Assembly (NCBI GenBank): GCA_934376955.1
Contig: CAKRPJ010000076.1
Span: forward strand, 1-7,108
DNA: 7,108 nucleotides
DNA from: CAKRPJ01 sp934376955
GTDB lineage: Bacteria > Bacillota > Clostridia > Lachnospirales > Lachnospiraceae
Reading direction: 5' to 3'
Below are positions 6,174-7,108 of the stretch, piece after piece. The position numbers and the translations under genes were made by a program. Each line of letters starts with the position of its first letter. The first letter of the stretch is position 1. A model generated the notes under the pieces. It had not been told where the DNA came from. It was given only the letters and a program-made list of their open reading frames with translations, and searched no databases.

Positions 6174-6202
6174 TTGACGTAAGCCTATTCGTAGAGTATA
6201 GT
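6174..6202 (+). promoter_or_regulatory. Sigma-A promoter, downstream member of a tandem pair
   Basis: TTGACG at 6174-6179 and TATAGT at 6197-6202 have 17-base spacing. The predicted start of transcription near 6209 leaves a leader of about 40 bases ahead of the start codon at 6251, containing the strong ribosome site. Confidence 0.75.
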
Positions 6203-6250
6203 TGAACTAAGAGAGTATATGAAGATATTTCTAAAAGGAGGTAAATGAAT

Positions 6251-6544
6251 ATGTCAAGACCCTATCTTCCACCTGATCCCAAAGATCGTTCTCCTAATGA
6301 ACCGAGCATTATTATCAAGGCGAACCAGATTCTTGGACTATATAATCAAGAGCCGAACAACAAAGAAAAGCGGACACGCGTTAATGATACTGTGAAAGAT
6401 TGGTATAAGAAAGAAATGCTAGAAATGGGATGGAGTAAAGCGGAGTTCTCTGGTAATCAATGCTTTCTTACAGCGGATGTTCACCTTGGTGACAGCTCGT
6501 CAGTGACTCAGCAGACTAATAACAAAGAGGTTATGAAAAAGTAA
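6251..6544 (+). CDS. Small hypothetical protein, 97 aa
   Basis: I do not recognise this protein. Two in-frame ATGs exist, at 6245 and 6251. The very strong AAGGAGGT at 6235-6242 leaves 3 bases to the first and 9 to the second, so 6251 is the likely start. The product begins MSRPYLPPDPKDRSPNEPS, a Pro-rich and probably disordered tail. A helical middle follows (IIIKANQILGLYN, then RVNDTVKDWYKKEMLEMGW), then a short segment GNQCFLTADVHLGDSS and a polar end. It has no membrane segment and a single Cys. Two tandem promoters and a strong ribosome site indicate real, fairly high expression. It stands alone between IS remnants. Small DNA-binding, antitoxin or anti-phage-accessory roles are conceivable, but nothing in the sequence decides. 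Confidence 0.8.
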   Translation: MSRPYLPPDPKDRSPNEPSIIIKANQILGLYNQEPNNKEKRTRVNDTVKDWYKKEMLEMGWSKAEFSGNQCFLTADVHLGDSSSVTQQTNNKEVMKK

Positions 6545-6618
6545 TCAATTATTGATATGCTCCTCCTATGAGAAACAGCAAAAAATAAAACCTGTCATCT
6601 AGGGGGGAGATTTTGTAT
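6545..6618. other. Short spacer between the 97-aa gene and the IS66 end
   Basis: No gene is seen. CTCCTCCTA near 6561 and TAGGGGGGAG near 6600 could pair imperfectly across about 30 bases, which is not enough for a terminator call. Confidence 0.4.
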
Positions 6619-6831
6619 GTAAGCGGCCAATAATGGACGCATGTTAAAATCCCATCAGATATGAGATACTATCCATATCCGATGGGATTTATCATTTACA
6701 TTTTTTCTGGATTTCAGGAGCCCAGGGAAGATATTTCACCAGCGTAGTGTCTCGCTGCGGTCATTCCTCATTAGGCAGCCTGCTGAATACGTTGTTGAAA
6801 TATTTTTCCGGATCAATCCCGTTTGCTTTAC
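6619..6831 (-). mobile_element. Terminal fragment of an IS66-family element
   Basis: The fragment starts with GTAAGCGGCC at 6619, the typical GTAAGCG tip of IS66 elements. Inward follow a bidirectional hairpin and then, on the minus strand, the C-terminal tail of the IS66 transposase. The other side ends at 6832, where an unrelated IS-end-like sequence begins, so the body of the element has been lost. Confidence 0.7.
6647..6690 (-). terminator. Strong hairpin at the end of the IS66 transposase fragment
   Basis: The arms 6647-6663 (AAATCCCATCAGATATG) and 6674-6690 (CATATCCGATGGGATTT) pair with one mismatch. The inner bases GAT and ATC extend the stem to a three-base loop. It begins just after the transposase stop codon and is followed on the minus strand by TTTT, so it should terminate leftward transcripts. 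It may also block outside transcription from entering the element. Confidence 0.75.
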
Positions 6832-6838
6832 TGTTAGC
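6692..6838 (-). pseudogene. tnpC: IS66 transposase C-terminal fragment with an internal stop
   Basis: Read leftwards, the frame gives ANSKANGIDPEKYFNNVF, then SRLPNEE, a TGA (6761-6763), and then PQRDTTLVKYLPWAPE and a short Lys-rich end stopping at 6692-6694. The AKANGIDPEKYF...LP...LPW pattern is the usual C-terminus of IS66 DDE transposases. Only about 48 residues remain, with the catalytic core gone. The internal TGA is a further sign of decay. The first codons overlap the junction at 6832. Confidence 0.75.
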
Positions 6839-6910
6839 GGCGGGCAAATTTTTGTCAAGTAGAGTCGGGGCAAAATCGCCACCCGAAGGCAGAGGGATTC
6901 GGCCAATTTA
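6832..6910 (+). repeat. IS-end-like direct repeat, copy 2 (TGTTAGCGGC...)
   Basis: The sequence starts TGTTAGCGGCGGGC and repeats the block order of 3978-4056: AAATTTT, AAGTAG, GTCG, AGGC with a G-rich run, GCCAAT. By eye about 70% of aligned bases agree. Within it, AGCGGCGGGCAAATTTTTG and AGAGTCGGGGCAAAATCG are imperfect tandem units. It interrupts the IS66 transposase fragment, so it looks like the tip of a different inserted element. Confidence 0.5.
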
Positions 6911-6971
6911 GGGTGAAGAATAAAGGCTTATGAATAAGATATTGTTTCAGAGTGTAGGATTACAATACATG

Positions 6972-7018
6972 TGTTACACATTGAAAGCATGAAAAACGAG
7001 ATATCCGTGTGATATAGT
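6972..7018 (+). promoter_or_regulatory. Probable IS left end and extended -10 promoter of the last transposase
   Basis: TGTTACACATTGA at 6972 has the TGT start typical of IS3/IS481-type tips and may be the left end of the element entering the window. TGATATAGT at 7010-7018 is an extended -10 (TGn then TATAGT) with only a weak -35. The extent of the element cannot be confirmed because its other end is outside the window. Confidence 0.4.
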
Positions 7019-7057
7019 TAATTCGTCAAAAAAACCTTTATCAAAGGAGTATCTCGC

Positions 7058-7108
7058 ATGAACAGTATATCACAACTTATGAAATATCGTAGATCTATGG
7101 TCGAATAT
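7058..7108 (+). CDS. N-terminus of a transposase with integrase-type core (cut by the window end)
   Basis: The ATG at 7058 follows AAAGGAG with 8-base spacing. Seventeen codons are visible, MNSISQLMKYRRSMVEY. This opening resembles, from memory, IS481/IS3-like transposases common in Lachnospiraceae, where a helix-turn-helix follows before an rve-type DDE domain. The catalytic part lies beyond the window, so family and integrity cannot be checked. Confidence 0.55.
   Translation, partial: MNSISQLMKYRRSMVEY

Noticed and set aside
1..7108. CRISPR array, tRNA or rRNA genes
   Set aside because: No regularly spaced repeats and no tRNA or rRNA signature were seen on either strand.

Overview
The window looks like an accessory island from a low-GC Bacillota, most likely a gut Lachnospiraceae or related Clostridia. 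The grounds are AT-rich genes with GGAGG-type ribosome binding sites, sigma-A style promoters and Firmicutes-type insertion sequences (IS). The genus is inferred from style only, not from a marker gene.

Left part (1-3913), plus strand, AT-rich. The window opens inside the 3' end of a gene whose product ends with an R-H-x3-H motif resembling the HEPN RNase signature. A gene-poor gap follows, then a small zinc-ribbon protein (619-1005). Next comes a compact three-gene operon: a soluble Hanks-type Ser/Thr protein kinase (1159-2055), an unrecognised 397-residue protein that may be an alpha/beta barrel (2061-3254), and a 220-residue protein with the pattern of a PD-(D/E)XK nuclease interrupted by a winged-helix-like segment (3251-3913). 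The last two genes share an ATGA overlap, so they are probably translationally coupled. A kinase, a protein of unknown fold and a nuclease-like effector in one operon, inside an IS-littered region with a zinc-ribbon gene and a possible HEPN gene beside it, is the best candidate for an undescribed system here. A defence or abortive-infection role is a hypothesis.

Middle (3914-6112). A non-coding stretch carries an IS-end-like sequence at 3978. It is followed by a GC-rich, degenerate IS21-family element (4259-6112) bounded by TGTCAAG...CTTGACA and oriented leftwards. Its istA has lost its N-terminal part through an internal deletion, has Ala in place of a catalytic Asp and is frameshifted. Its istB has two homopolymer frameshifts. 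The istA frameshift lies inside a near-perfect 17-bp inverted repeat, which suggests a template-switch mutation.

Right part (6113-7108). Two good tandem sigma-A promoters lie just outside the IS21 end and drive a 97-residue protein of unknown function (6251-6544). After that comes the end of an IS66-family element (6619-6831): terminal repeat, terminator hairpin and the C-terminal tail of its transposase with an internal stop. It is cut by a second copy of the 3978 IS-end-like sequence at 6832. The window closes with the first 17 codons of another transposase (7058 onward). The region is therefore nested IS debris beside an apparently intact kinase/nuclease-like cassette.
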